The notes under the pieces are model-generated. The model ran no database searches, had not been told where the DNA came from, and saw only the letters and a program-made list of their open reading frames with translations. From contig JAGWUH010000007.1 of assembly GCA_028868535.1 (NCBI GenBank), positions 1 through 64,000 on the forward strand: DNA of 64,000 nt, read 5' to 3'. The position numbers were made by a program, and so were the translations under genes. Source of the DNA: Sphingomonadales bacterium. Its GTDB lineage: Bacteria > Pseudomonadota > Alphaproteobacteria > Sphingomonadales > Sphingomonadaceae. Positions 33,338 to 42,827 of this stretch are shown piece by piece (position 1 is the first letter of the stretch; each line of letters begins with the position of its first letter).

Positions 33338-34705
33338 ATGAAGACCAAGGCGATCTTGCTCCTGCCGCTCCTGTCATGCGGCGCCGGAACCGCTTGGGCG
33401 GATGCCCCCGCGTGGACCGTTTCGGAAGCATCGCCGGGCGTGCTGATCCTGCACGGCGGAGCGACGCTGGCGGCGCGGCGCAACAGCCGGCTGGCGGCCG
33501 GGGACGTCGTCATCACCGGCCCCAATGCGCGCGCGGTGCTGGTGCGGGGGCAGGAATACGCGATGGTCGCGCCGGGCTCGCGGTTGCAGGTCGCCGATCC
33601 GCGCGAGAACGGCAGCGTTACCCAGTTCATCGAACGGCTGGGCAACGTGGTCTATTCGATCCGCAAGATTGCGACGCCTCACTTCGGGGTGAAGACGCCG
33701 TACCTCGCGGCCGTGGTCAAGGGCACGACCTTCAGCGTCACCGTCGACGGCGCCGGCGCCAGCGTGCAGGTGATCGAAGGCGCGGTCGAGGTGCAGAACA
33801 ACGACGGCGGCGCGCGATCGATGGTGACGCCGGGCGACATCGCCAGCGTTTCCGCCGCCGATCCCGGCGGCCTGCGCATGGACGGGCAGACCCATGCAGT
33901 GCTGCGCGGCGAGACGCGCGCGGAGCCTGCGGGCGCGGAAGCGGGGAAAGCCGGATCGGCGCCGGCGGCGGCCGGCGAGAGCGGCGCCAGCTCACCGGAT
34001 GCGCCCGTCGCCCAGCCGGGCGCGGAAGGCGGCGGGACCGCCCGTTCGGCGGTGGCCGAGGACGCCCATGCCGAGGCGCTGGCGACGTCGAGCAGCGTGG
34101 CCGGGACCAGCGAGGCGCCGGCCTCGCTCGCCAACCTGACCGATGGCCTCGTGTCGGGCAGCGTCGGAGCGGTCGCGGGCGGGAGCGGTAGCGCCGATCG
34201 CGTCGCCGAGGCGGCGAACGAGGTTTCGGGCGGCAAGGGAAATGCGGGCGGCCCGGCGAACAGCGCGGGCGGTGGCAGTTCCGGCAATGGCAATTCGGGC
34301 AGCGGCAATTCGGGCAGCGGCAATTCGGGCAGCAACAACGCGGGCAACGGCAGTTCGGGCAGCGGCAACTCGGGCAGCGGCGACTCGGGCAGCAGCAACT
34401 CGGGCAACGGCAGTTCGGGCAGCGGCAACTCGGGCAGCAGCAACGCGGGCAACGGCAGTTCGGGCAGCGGCAACTCGGGCAGCGGGAACTCGGGCAGCGG
34501 GAACTCGGGCAATGGCAACTCGGGCAACGTCAGTTCCGGCAGCGATCACTCTGGCAACGGCAACTCGGATAACGGCAATTCAGGCAGCAACAATTCCGGT
34601 AATGGCAGTTCCAGCAGCAGCAATTCGGGCGGCGGCAATGGCAATGGCAATGCCGGCGGCAATACGACGGGCAGCAGCCCCGGCGCGGGCAGCGGCAAGA
34701 ACTGA
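33338..34705 (+). CDS. Secreted FecR-domain protein with Gly/Ser/Asn repeat tail
   Basis: A protein of 455 residues with a signal peptide cut near residue 21 (GTAWA/DA). A FecR-type domain follows at about 35-150 (GDVVITGPNARAVLVRG, TPYLAAVVKGTTFSVTV), known to bind in the periplasm or on surfaces. Residues 165-300 are an Ala/Gly/Ser/Pro-rich linker. The tail, from about 310, is made of near-repeats such as NSGSGNSGSG and NAGNGSSGS. The ATG at 33338 follows GGAAGG. It is divergent from the TpsB-like gene and ends five bases before the CHASE2-EAL gene. It could be the exported partner, or a surface or periplasmic sensor. Confidence 0.8.
   Translation: MKTKAILLLPLLSCGAGTAWADAPAWTVSEASPGVLILHGGATLAARRNSRLAAGDVVITGPNARAVLVRGQEYAMVAPGSRLQVADPRENGSVTQFIERLGNVVYSIRKIATPHFGVKTPYLAAVVKGTTFSVTVDGAGASVQVIEGAVEVQNNDGGARSMVTPGDIASVSAADPGGLRMDGQTHAVLRGETRAEPAGAEAGKAGSAPAAAGESGASSPDAPVAQPGAEGGGTARSAVAEDAHAEALATSSSVAGTSEAPASLANLTDGLVSGSVGAVAGGSGSADRVAEAANEVSGGKGNAGGPANSAGGGSSGNGNSGSGNSGSGNSGSNNAGNGSSGSGNSGSGDSGSSNSGNGSSGSGNSGSSNAGNGSSGSGNSGSGNSGSGNSGNGNSGNVSSGSDHSGNGNSDNGNSGSNNSGNGSSSSSNSGGGNGNGNAGGNTTGSSPGAGSGKN
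34270..34660 (+). repeat. In-frame 15-bp minisatellite in the FecR-domain gene
   Basis: Imperfect 15-bp units close to AACTCGGGCAGCGGC, about 25 in number, coding for pentapeptides of Gly, Ser and Asn. As the unit is a multiple of three, gain or loss of units changes tail length without a frameshift. Confidence 0.85.
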
Positions 34706-34710
34706 GCCGG

Positions 34711-37047
34711 ATGCCGGCGGCAGCGAAAGTGTCCGGCGTCGTGCCGTCGGGCAGGGTGCGCATCGGGGTGGTGCGGCTCTGCGCGGCGATCTCGGTGCTG
34801 GTCGCGCTGGCGAGCCTGCTCACCGGCCTCGCCCAGGGGCTTGACGACAACCTGCTGACGATGCGCGGCGCCTTGCTGTGCCATCCGGCCAGCGGGCGCA
34901 TCGCGCTGGCCGAGATCGATGCGCGCTCGCTGGCGGAATATGCCCGCTGGCCCTGGCCGCGAAGCCTGCACGCCCGCGCCGTCGACGCGCTCAATCGCGC
35001 CGGCGCCGCGCAGATCGCGTTCGACGTCGACTTTTCCGCCGTCTCCACGCCGCAGGAGGACGCCGCGCTGGCAGCGGCGATCGCGCGCAGCAGGGCGCCC
35101 GTCATCCTGCCGACGTTCCGGCAGACGCTGTCGCAAGGCAGCGGGCAGTGGAGCGAGAACCTGCCGATCCCGGCCTTGCGCAGCCACGCCATGCTCTCCT
35201 CGGTCAATGTTTCGCCGGACGGAGACGGGCTGGTGCGCAGCTTGCTGTCGGGCGTGGCGACCGGCGGGCAGCCGCGCCCGTCGCTGGCCGCGGCGCTGGC
35301 GATGCGCGGCGGGCGCATCGGCGAGCAGGTGCCGATCGACCGATCGATCGATGCCGACACGGTGCCCCGCTTCAGCCTGGCCGACCTGTTGCACGGCCGG
35401 TTGGCGCCGGGTTCGCTGGCGGGCAAGTCGGTGCTGATCGGCGCGACCGCGATCGAGATGGGCGACCGCTATGCGATGCCCGGCAAAGGGGTGCTGCCCG
35501 GCGCGCTGGTGCAGGTGCTGGCCGCCGAGACGCTGTTGCGCGACAGCGCGCCGGCCAGCCACGGCGCCTGGGCCGGGCTGGCGGTGGTGGCGATGCTGGC
35601 CGGATGGACGGTCCGCCGCCGGCGCCTGCCCGGGTGGCTGGGCATCGGCCTGTGCGGCTGGTTGCTGCTGGCGCTGCCGCTGGTCTGCGAGGCGGTGCGG
35701 CTGGGTACGCTGGAGGTCGCGCCGGGGCTGGCCGGCCTGGCGGCGATGGCGCTGGCCGGGACGTTGCTGCGCGCCTACGAGGCGGTGCGCGCGGGCCGGC
35801 TCTGCGATGGTGAGACCGGCTTGCCCAACGCCGCGGCGTTGCAGGCCGGGGGCGCGCCGGGCGGCGTTGTCATGGTGCTGCGCTTCGCCAATTTCGCCGA
35901 TGTGCAATCGGCGCTGGGCGCGCGCCTTGCCGGGCGGCTGGTGCTGCGCGTGGTGGAACGGCTGGGCAGCGCGGTCGATGGCGCGATCCATCGCGTCGAG
36001 CCCGGGGCGCTGGCGTGGCTGGCGGAAGAGACCGGCGAGATCGCCGAGGAAGACGCCGCGCTGGCGGTGGCCGCCTTGTGCAACCAGCCGTTCGAGATCG
36101 ATGGCCGGGCGATCCGGGTCGTTCCGGTGCTCGGCAGCGCCGGGACGGCGGGGGGCGTCGGCGATGCCCTCGCCCGGGCGCTGGCCGCGGCCGAGGCGGC
36201 GCACCTGCAAGGGCGGCGCTGGCTGCGCCACAGCGCCGGCGCGGCCGAGGAGCGCGACTGGCGGCTGGCGCTGGCCGGCGAGCTTGACGGCGCGCTGGCG
36301 GGCGGAGCGATCTGGCTGGCCTACCAGCCGAAGTTCGACATCGCCCGGGGGGCGATCACCGCGGTCGAGGCGCTGGTGCGCTGGACCCATCCGCAGCGCG
36401 GGGCGATTCCGCCCGATCGGCTGGTGGCGCTGGTCGAGGAAATCGGTCGCATCGAGGACTTCACGCTGTTCGTGCTGGAGCGCGCGCTGGCCGAGATGGG
36501 CGACTGGCTGGCGGCCGGGCACGATGTCGGCGTGGCGGTCAACGTGTCCGCGCAACTGCCGAGCCGGCCGGGCTTCGTCGCGCGGGTGATCGCGGTGCTC
36601 GACCGCTTTCCGCAGGCGCGCGGCAGGCTGACGCTGGAAATCACCGAATCCGCGGCGCTGGCCGATGCCGGGCAGGCGGTGGCGGCGCTGGAGCAACTGG
36701 CGGCGACCGGGATCCGCATCTCGATCGACGACTATGGCACCGGGCAATCGACGCTGGCCTACCTCAAGGGATTGCCGGCCAGCGAGATCAAGATCGACAA
36801 GTCGTTCGTGCAGGCGCTGGAGTCCAGCCGCAGCGACCAGTTGATGGTGCAGTCGACCATCCAGCTCGCGCACGGGCTGGGCTACAAGGTTGTCGCCGAA
36901 GGGGTCGAGAGCGCGCCCGTGCTGGACCTGCTGGCCGGGTATGGCTGCGACAGCGTGCAGGGCTGGCACACCGGCAAGCCGATGGCGGCGAGCCGCCTGA
37001 TTGCGTTCCTGGACGCGCGGCAGGGACGCGCAAGCGAAGCCGCGTGA
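34711..37047 (+). CDS. CHASE2-EAL cyclic-di-GMP phosphodiesterase
   Basis: A membrane protein of 778 residues. It has an N-terminal helix (about 20-42), a periplasmic CHASE2 sensor (about 45-280; DVDFSAVSTPQED, LAGKSVLIGATAIEMGDRYA), three membrane helices (about 285-355), a GGDEF-like domain without a GGDEF motif (about 365-500), and an EAL domain from about 525. The EAL active site looks complete: EALVRW, NVSAQ, EITES, DDYGTGQSTLAYLKGL, KIDKSFV, VAEGVE. It should therefore break down cyclic-di-GMP in response to a periplasmic signal, probably together with the FecR-domain protein five bases upstream. Confidence 0.88.
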   Translation: MPAAAKVSGVVPSGRVRIGVVRLCAAISVLVALASLLTGLAQGLDDNLLTMRGALLCHPASGRIALAEIDARSLAEYARWPWPRSLHARAVDALNRAGAAQIAFDVDFSAVSTPQEDAALAAAIARSRAPVILPTFRQTLSQGSGQWSENLPIPALRSHAMLSSVNVSPDGDGLVRSLLSGVATGGQPRPSLAAALAMRGGRIGEQVPIDRSIDADTVPRFSLADLLHGRLAPGSLAGKSVLIGATAIEMGDRYAMPGKGVLPGALVQVLAAETLLRDSAPASHGAWAGLAVVAMLAGWTVRRRRLPGWLGIGLCGWLLLALPLVCEAVRLGTLEVAPGLAGLAAMALAGTLLRAYEAVRAGRLCDGETGLPNAAALQAGGAPGGVVMVLRFANFADVQSALGARLAGRLVLRVVERLGSAVDGAIHRVEPGALAWLAEETGEIAEEDAALAVAALCNQPFEIDGRAIRVVPVLGSAGTAGGVGDALARALAAAEAAHLQGRRWLRHSAGAAEERDWRLALAGELDGALAGGAIWLAYQPKFDIARGAITAVEALVRWTHPQRGAIPPDRLVALVEEIGRIEDFTLFVLERALAEMGDWLAAGHDVGVAVNVSAQLPSRPGFVARVIAVLDRFPQARGRLTLEITESAALADAGQAVAALEQLAATGIRISIDDYGTGQSTLAYLKGLPASEIKIDKSFVQALESSRSDQLMVQSTIQLAHGLGYKVVAEGVESAPVLDLLAGYGCDSVQGWHTGKPMAASRLIAFLDARQGRASEAA

Positions 37048-37074
37048 TGCGGCTTCACGCTACGGAACAGATGT

Positions 37075-37536
37075 TTACTTCAAGGTCTTGAGATAGTTTA
37101 TCACCGCCTGCCGCTGGCTGGGGTCGGCGATCCCGGGGAACGTCATCTTCGTGCCCGGGACCAGCTTCATCGGGGCGGTGAGCCATGCGTCGAGCGTGGC
37201 GTCGTCCCAGCTCTTGCCGAGGGCCTTGAGCCCGTCGGAGTAGGCGAACCCGGCCACGCTGCCGGCCTTGCGGCCATAGACGCCGGCAAGGCTCGGCCCG
37301 ATCATGGCCTTGCCGGGTTCGATCGCGTGGCAGGTCCTGCACTGGGCGAACGCGGCGGGCGCGGCGTCGGCCGCGGCGGTGGCCGGCGCAGCGCCGGCGG
37401 CGGGGGCCGGCGTGGCGGTCGATGCGGTGGCGGGAGCGTCGCTGGTGCTGGCCTCGGGTGCCGGCGCAGGGCCGCCGCAGCCGGCGAGTGCGAGCGCCAG
37501 CGCGCCGTTGATGGTGGTGACGGCGATGCGGTTCAT
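37075..37536 (-). CDS. Lipoprotein class I cytochrome c
   Basis: A protein of 153 residues with a lipoprotein signal (LALAGC, Cys 20), an Ala/Pro/Thr linker of some 40 residues, and a cytochrome c domain with the haem motif CRTCH (66-70) and the axial methionine in TKMTFPG (M131). It resembles cytochrome c2/c552 electron carriers and should be bound to the membrane on the periplasmic side. ATG 37536 is chosen because it places the lipobox correctly. The gene is convergent with the CHASE2-EAL gene, 27 bases away. Confidence 0.9.
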   Translation of the reverse strand: MNRIAVTTINGALALALAGCGGPAPAPEASTSDAPATASTATPAPAAGAAPATAAADAAPAAFAQCRTCHAIEPGKAMIGPSLAGVYGRKAGSVAGFAYSDGLKALGKSWDDATLDAWLTAPMKLVPGTKMTFPGIADPSQRQAVINYLKTLK

Positions 37537-37625
37537 GCAGGTTCCTCCTCGCGCGCGCGATCCGGCCGCGCGCGGGCGCCTTACGCCGATCGCTTGCATC
37601 AGGAAAACCGCATTAACGCAATCCG

Positions 37626-37644
37626 GGTTGCAGCGGGTGCAACC
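37626..37644. promoter_or_regulatory. Inverted repeat GGTTGCA-N5-TGCAACC
   Basis: A perfect 7-bp inverted repeat with a 5-base spacer, 90-108 bases before the cytochrome c start. The same TGCAACC half-site recurs between the two TonB-dependent receptors (50382-50409 and 50531-50544), which suggests a common DNA-binding protein. The rest of 37537-37714 shows nothing else. Confidence 0.35.
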
Positions 37645-37714
37645 GAATGCGGCGCCTCCAACGCTTTCGCGATGGGCGGGCTCGATCCGGCACCGGTTTT
37701 GCCGTTAACGCGCC

Positions 37715-40700
37715 CTAGCGCAGTCCGAGGAAGCCGAAGCTGCCCGCGTCGAACTTGGCCTTCAGCGTCGCGAACAGGCTCCTGGCGGTGCTGCGCGCGG
37801 CGCTGAAGTCGCGATCGCGGTAGCCCGAGAGGTTGTAGCCGACCGTCAGTTCGACGTCGCTGGCCGGGACCAGGCGCAGCGAGGGCCCGATCGAGAACCG
37901 GGTGGTGTGGTCGCTCAGGCCGGCGCGGATCGTGGCGTTGCCGCCGATGGCGATGCGGTCGCCCAGGCCGAGGTGCGCGTCGATGCCGCCGAGCAGCGTC
38001 GCGCCGGCCAGGCTGCAGCCGTCGTAGCGGTCGAAGTTGTAGCGCATCGCCGCGAACAGGCCGATCTCGCTGCGCTGGACCAGTTCCGCGTCGCCGCCGG
38101 CATCGCGCCGCTGCCCGCGCGGCGACCAGTTGCCCGAGAAGCTGAACACCAGCCGGCGCGAATGGGCATCGACATTGCCGCCGAACACCGATGTGGCGGT
38201 ACCGGCGACGCCCGCGGTGAGCGCGGCGGCGGGGGGAGCGGTGGCCGCGGTGACGCGGTCGACGCGGTATTCGAGCTTGAACAGCGCGGCGATGTCCGAG
38301 CTGGCCGGGCGCGTGGCATAGGCGATCGCGCCGTTGAGCGTGGCGCTGCGGCTGCCGTCCTCGCCGCGGGCGTCGGTGACGGTGAGCCCGGCGCCCAGCA
38401 CCCGGCCGTCGCCGAGCTGGCGGATCGCGCCGAACGTCAGCCCCTTGCGGCTGGCGAGTTCGCCGTCGCGCCACTCGCCGCGCGCGGTCACCGCCCAGGC
38501 CTCGCGGCGCCAGGTGGCGCCCAGCGTCAGCGCGGTGAAGTTCTCCGCGAGCATGCCGTTGCCGTCGAGCTGGCCGCCGCTGGCGACCGGGTGCGCCGGG
38601 TTGACGACCTTGCGCAAGTCGAACCCGCCGAGCACGGTGTTGCCGTCGACGGTGGCGTCGAGCGACACGCCGTGGCCGACGTCGAGCGTCTGCGCCAGCC
38701 CGAAGGCGGCGTAGGAGCGGGCGCCGTACTCGCTGATCGCCTGGCGGCCGATCCCGGCTTGCGCGCGCGCGCCGTGCCACGGCTGCAGTTCCAGCCCGAC
38801 CCGCGCGGTGCGGGCGTCGATCGCGCTGCCGTCGGCGATTTCGTACGTTCCGCTGAGCTTGACCGCCGGGCTCAGCGCATAGCGCGCGGTCAGCGAATGG
38901 CGGGCCGGCAGGTCGATCGATCCGGTGCGCCCGAGGCCGAAGCTGGTCGACGCCTCCACCTCCAGCCGATTGTCGAGGAAACGGCGGGTGGCCCCGGCGT
39001 CGACGACGGTCGAGCGGGCATCGCCGCCCGCGGTGTGATCGAGCAGCGTCGACACGCCGAGCCGCAGGTCGGTCGTCGGCGTGCGATACTCGCCCTTGAC
39101 CTGCACGGCTTCTCGCCGGGTGGAATCGCCGAGGCTCTCGTCGTGCCAGCTTGCGGCGCTGATCGCGAACGCCTCGGTCACGCGGTAGCGCGCGGTCAGG
39201 CCGAGCTTGCGGCGGCCGGCCTCGGCGCCGGAAAGGTTGCCGGTGCCGAAGCCCTGCTCGACCGAGCGGGCATAGGCGAGCAGGTCGAGCCGGCGGTCGT
39301 GGTGTTCGGCCTCGACCAGCCAGGCGGTGCTGGCGACGCCGGCGGTCTCGCTGACCGCGGCTTCGGCGCGGATCTCGGTATCGGCCGAGGGGCGGGCACG
39401 CAGGTCGATCGCCTGCAGGCTGGTCCGCGCGGCATCGCCCTTGTCGGACAGGGCGGTGGCGCCGACGCGGAGGCGGCCGTCGGCGCTGGTCCAGTCCACC
39501 CGGGCGCCGGCATCGAGCGCGCCGCCGCCGGCGAGCGCGGGATCGGTGTCGAACTCGACGACGATGAACTGGGGGTCGAGATCGGGGTCGCGGCTCTGGA
39601 TCGGGCGCTTGAAGGTGATCGCGCCGGTCAGCAGGTCGAGGTCATAGTCGACGAAGCGGGTCAGCGCGGTGCTGGAGAGCACGGCCTCGGAGCGGAAGCG
39701 GTCGCGCACTTCCAGCGTCACGGTCTCGCTGTTGGCGAGGATCGTGCGCGCGCCCAGCGCGTAAGGGCCGGAGACGCCGCCGCCCTGGAACTCGACCCGC
39801 CGGTGCGTCGCGGCGACGCGCGCGCCGAAGACCTGGACGTGAACGCGGCCGAAGCGGCCTTCGGCCTGCACCCCGGTGAGCGTGCGCTGGTAAAGGGCGA
39901 GGCGGGTCTGGTCGAAGCCGGTCTGGTAATCGCCGAACATCGCGGCGAACTTGCGCGCCTCGATGCGCAGGTAGAGTCTTTCGCGGCTGGCGGCGTCGAA
40001 GCGGCGCGTCGCGCCATCGGCGTAGACGGTGTAGTAGGCCCGGGGGTCGAGCGCGCCGAGGAGGCGCTGGTCGTCCTTCTGCCGGGCGCTGTCGTAGGCG
40101 GCGGTGAGCAGGCTGCCGAGCACGCGGCCCTTGGCGTAGAAGGCGACGCGGGCATGGCGGCCGAGATCGCTGTCGAAGCGGCCGGTCCTTTCCATGATGT
40201 CGGCGAGATCGCGCGTGCCGACGGCGCCTTCGGCGAGGCCGACCAGCGTCCACTTGAGATCGCCCGGGACGATCCACGCCTCGAGCGTCTGGTGCCGTTG
40301 CTGGTCGCGATCGGCGAAGGTGAAATCGAGGGTGAGCCGGCCGGAAACCATCGTCGGCGCGAGTTCGACCAGGGCGATGCCATCGTCGCCCTTGACCACC
40401 CAGTGCGGCGCGGCGCGGCCGAGGCCGGACAGCGCGCGGCTCTGCATCGCGTCGAGCGCCTCGGCGCTTTCGTAGGGGGCGCCCAGTGCCAGTTCGCCGC
40501 TGATGCCGGCGTGGACCGGGCGGCCGTTGCGGTCGAGCACGCGCAGCGCCAGCACCGGGCGGGTGCGGCCATCGGCAACGAGGCGGGAGTGCCCGGGGAC
40601 GATCTCGACCTGCGCCGGGGTCTGGTTGAAGTGGACGTCGCGTTCGAGCCGGTCGGCGATCGAGCCGTCGGGGTTGCGGATAACCGCGGTCAGGCGGGTG

Positions 40701-42784
40701 GTTTCGCGCTCCAGCGGCAGGCCGCGCCAGATCGACAACGCCCAGGCGCGGCTGGCGGCGACCTTGAGGCCGTCGAACGCGACCTTGTCGACCGGAGCTC
40801 CGTCGCGCGAGAGTTCGACGGTCTGGCCGGGACGGTGGCGGATGACCACGCGCAGGGCCGGTGCGCGGGGGTTGTGGTCGACGGCGGGGAACAGGAAGCC
40901 GTTGGGGCCATCGCCGAGCGCGAGCCAGTCGGTCTCGCCGCCGGCGGCCTCGCGATCGCTGGCGACGCCGGGGGCGGGACGGGCCGGGGCGGGATGGGCC
41001 GGGGCGGACGGCGGCGTGGCGGCAGGGATCCAGCCGCGGACGTGGAAATCGGCGACCGCGAGGCTGCCGCCCTGGCCGCCGACGAAGCGCGAGGTGGCAC
41101 TGCCGGCGGCGCTCGTCGAGCCGCGGCAGCGGGCGAATTCGGCGCCTTGCGGCAACGTTGCCGGGATGGCCTGGACGACATGGTCGCCGGGGGTGATGCC
41201 GTCGAAGTGGTAGCGGCCGTCGGCGTCGGTGACGGCGTAGCTGCCGTCTTCCAGCATAACGCGCACGCCGGGCACGCCGGGATGGGCCTGGTCCACGGCG
41301 CAGCCGCCGGCGGTGATGCGGCCGATCAGCGTCATGCGCGCGGCCAGACCATCGGGTTCGATGCGCACGACGGCGCCGGCATAGGCGGCGAGGCCGCGCG
41401 AATCGGTGGCGACGGCCTTGTTCACCGCCTGCCCGGCGGGGGCGTCGGCGCGGACCGTCATCGCGTAGGTGACGCGGCGGGACTGGCCGGGCGCGAGGGC
41501 GCCGAGGCGGACGGTGAGGCCGTGGCCGTCGGGGGAGGGAGTGGCGAATTCGGGGTGGGCGACGCCGTCGATGCGGACCGAATCCGGGCGCAGCCGCAGC
41601 AGCGGGGAGGCGGAATCGATCACCACGACATCGCGCTTGGCGTGGCTGGCGTCGGGGTTGCGCACGGTCAGCGTGTAGGCAAGCAGGTCCCCGGGCTGCG
41701 CGGCGGCGCGGGAGACCGTCTTGGTCAGCGAGACCGGGCTTGGCGGGCGGTCCACCGGGATGTCGATATGGACGGTGTCGGGCGTGGAAACGGTGAAGGC
41801 CGCGCCGAACGACGGCGCGGAAACGAGGACAGGCGTGCCGTCGTGCCGCTTCAGCCCGGCCATGCCGGCGGGATCGGCGGTGGAAGGCGCGCGGTAGGGA
41901 TCGGGAGGCTGGACGACCAGCCGGTAGCTGCCGCTGCGCACCAGCGGGAAGCGGTATTCGCCGCTGGCGAGGGCGTAGCTGGTGCCGTTGCCGTCGATCA
42001 CCGGCTGGCCGGTGACGATCGTGCTGGGCCATGGGGTGACGCCGTCCAGCGCGAAGACCTGTGCCGGGGCGCCGCTGGCGGCATCGACGATGGTGACGCG
42101 CGCGCCGTCGACCGCGCTGCCGTCCTCGCTGTCGAACACGGTGCCGTAGGGGTCGGCGAGGACGTCGAGCGTCGCCACCGCGATCGGCGTGACGGTGTCC
42201 GAGATCATGCAGTGGATCGCGATCTCGTCGCCCGAGGCGACCGAGAGGCGGCAGTCGCCCCGGACCGGGTCGGGGGGAATCGCGGTGGTCGGCATCGCGC
42301 CGATGAACACGCCGGTATCGGGGCCGGTCTCATAGACGGTGATCGTCTCGCGATCGCCGGAGGAGGTGACCAGCTCGGTGGTCAGCGTGTCGACCTTGTC
42401 GGGATCGCGATTGGCCTGCGCCGCGACCAGGCGGAAATAGAACGCATCGCCGATGTAGAGCCGGGTCGATTGCTCGAGCGAGGCGATCGCGGTGTTGCCG
42501 TTGATGCCCGGCACCGCCAGCGGGGCGCTGCCGCAGCGCGACGGGGTGAAGGCGAAGGCGTTGGCCACCGCGGGCGAGTGGACGAAGGTGCTGATCGTGA
42601 CCGGGCTGGGGGCGACCCCGAAGGTCACGGTGTTCGAGGACGCGCTCGCCTGCCCGCCCTGGACGGTCCAGTGCGCTTGCGCCGTGTTGCTGATGGCCTG
42701 GGCGCGGGCCTGCGGGACGAGCAGTCCCAGCAGCGCGCACAGCAGCGCCACCGCCACGGCGATCGAGGCGGAGAAAGGCTTCAT
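37715..42784 (-). CDS. Large DUF11 surface protein with outer-membrane barrel
   Basis: A protein of 1689 residues and the last gene of a four-gene operon. It has a signal peptide (to about QARA/QA, residue 28), a short N-terminal module (ISNTAQAHWTVQGGQASA...SNTVTF) shared with its operon partners, beta-sandwich domains, a DUF11 repeat at about 348-470 (SLTKTVSRAAAQPGDLLAYT), a carboxypeptidase-regulatory/SdrD-B-like domain at about 485-545 (VTDADGRYHFDGITPGDHVV) and, from about 860, a large region of amphipathic strands with YTVYADGATRRFDAASRERL, typical of an outer-membrane barrel. It could anchor or export the other DUF11 proteins at the surface. The start is 43 bases after the previous stop. 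Confidence 0.75.
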   Translation of the reverse strand: MKPFSASIAVAVALLCALLGLLVPQARAQAISNTAQAHWTVQGGQASASSNTVTFGVAPSPVTISTFVHSPAVANAFAFTPSRCGSAPLAVPGINGNTAIASLEQSTRLYIGDAFYFRLVAAQANRDPDKVDTLTTELVTSSGDRETITVYETGPDTGVFIGAMPTTAIPPDPVRGDCRLSVASGDEIAIHCMISDTVTPIAVATLDVLADPYGTVFDSEDGSAVDGARVTIVDAASGAPAQVFALDGVTPWPSTIVTGQPVIDGNGTSYALASGEYRFPLVRSGSYRLVVQPPDPYRAPSTADPAGMAGLKRHDGTPVLVSAPSFGAAFTVSTPDTVHIDIPVDRPPSPVSLTKTVSRAAAQPGDLLAYTLTVRNPDASHAKRDVVVIDSASPLLRLRPDSVRIDGVAHPEFATPSPDGHGLTVRLGALAPGQSRRVTYAMTVRADAPAGQAVNKAVATDSRGLAAYAGAVVRIEPDGLAARMTLIGRITAGGCAVDQAHPGVPGVRVMLEDGSYAVTDADGRYHFDGITPGDHVVQAIPATLPQGAEFARCRGSTSAAGSATSRFVGGQGGSLAVADFHVRGWIPAATPPSAPAHPAPARPAPGVASDREAAGGETDWLALGDGPNGFLFPAVDHNPRAPALRVVIRHRPGQTVELSRDGAPVDKVAFDGLKVAASRAWALSIWRGLPLERETTRLTAVIRNPDGSIADRLERDVHFNQTPAQVEIVPGHSRLVADGRTRPVLALRVLDRNGRPVHAGISGELALGAPYESAEALDAMQSRALSGLGRAAPHWVVKGDDGIALVELAPTMVSGRLTLDFTFADRDQQRHQTLEAWIVPGDLKWTLVGLAEGAVGTRDLADIMERTGRFDSDLGRHARVAFYAKGRVLGSLLTAAYDSARQKDDQRLLGALDPRAYYTVYADGATRRFDAASRERLYLRIEARKFAAMFGDYQTGFDQTRLALYQRTLTGVQAEGRFGRVHVQVFGARVAATHRRVEFQGGGVSGPYALGARTILANSETVTLEVRDRFRSEAVLSSTALTRFVDYDLDLLTGAITFKRPIQSRDPDLDPQFIVVEFDTDPALAGGGALDAGARVDWTSADGRLRVGATALSDKGDAARTSLQAIDLRARPSADTEIRAEAAVSETAGVASTAWLVEAEHHDRRLDLLAYARSVEQGFGTGNLSGAEAGRRKLGLTARYRVTEAFAISAASWHDESLGDSTRREAVQVKGEYRTPTTDLRLGVSTLLDHTAGGDARSTVVDAGATRRFLDNRLEVEASTSFGLGRTGSIDLPARHSLTARYALSPAVKLSGTYEIADGSAIDARTARVGLELQPWHGARAQAGIGRQAISEYGARSYAAFGLAQTLDVGHGVSLDATVDGNTVLGGFDLRKVVNPAHPVASGGQLDGNGMLAENFTALTLGATWRREAWAVTARGEWRDGELASRKGLTFGAIRQLGDGRVLGAGLTVTDARGEDGSRSATLNGAIAYATRPASSDIAALFKLEYRVDRVTAATAPPAAALTAGVAGTATSVFGGNVDAHSRRLVFSFSGNWSPRGQRRDAGGDAELVQRSEIGLFAAMRYNFDRYDGCSLAGATLLGGIDAHLGLGDRIAIGGNATIRAGLSDHTTRFSIGPSLRLVPASDVELTVGYNLSGYRDRDFSAARSTARSLFATLKAKFDAGSFGFLGLR

Positions 42785-42827
42785 GGCGGGGCGGTGGCCG
42801 GGACGCGGGGCGGCCCGGCCGTTGCGA

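Noticed and set aside
34270..34660. Short regular repeats that could be taken for a CRISPR array
   Set aside because: Units are 15 bp, directly adjacent, in frame and without unique spacers; they encode Gly/Ser/Asn pentapeptides.
37036..37056. Hairpin GAAGCCGC-N5-GCGGCTTC over the stop of the CHASE2-EAL gene
   Set aside because: No T run follows on either strand, so I do not call it an intrinsic terminator.
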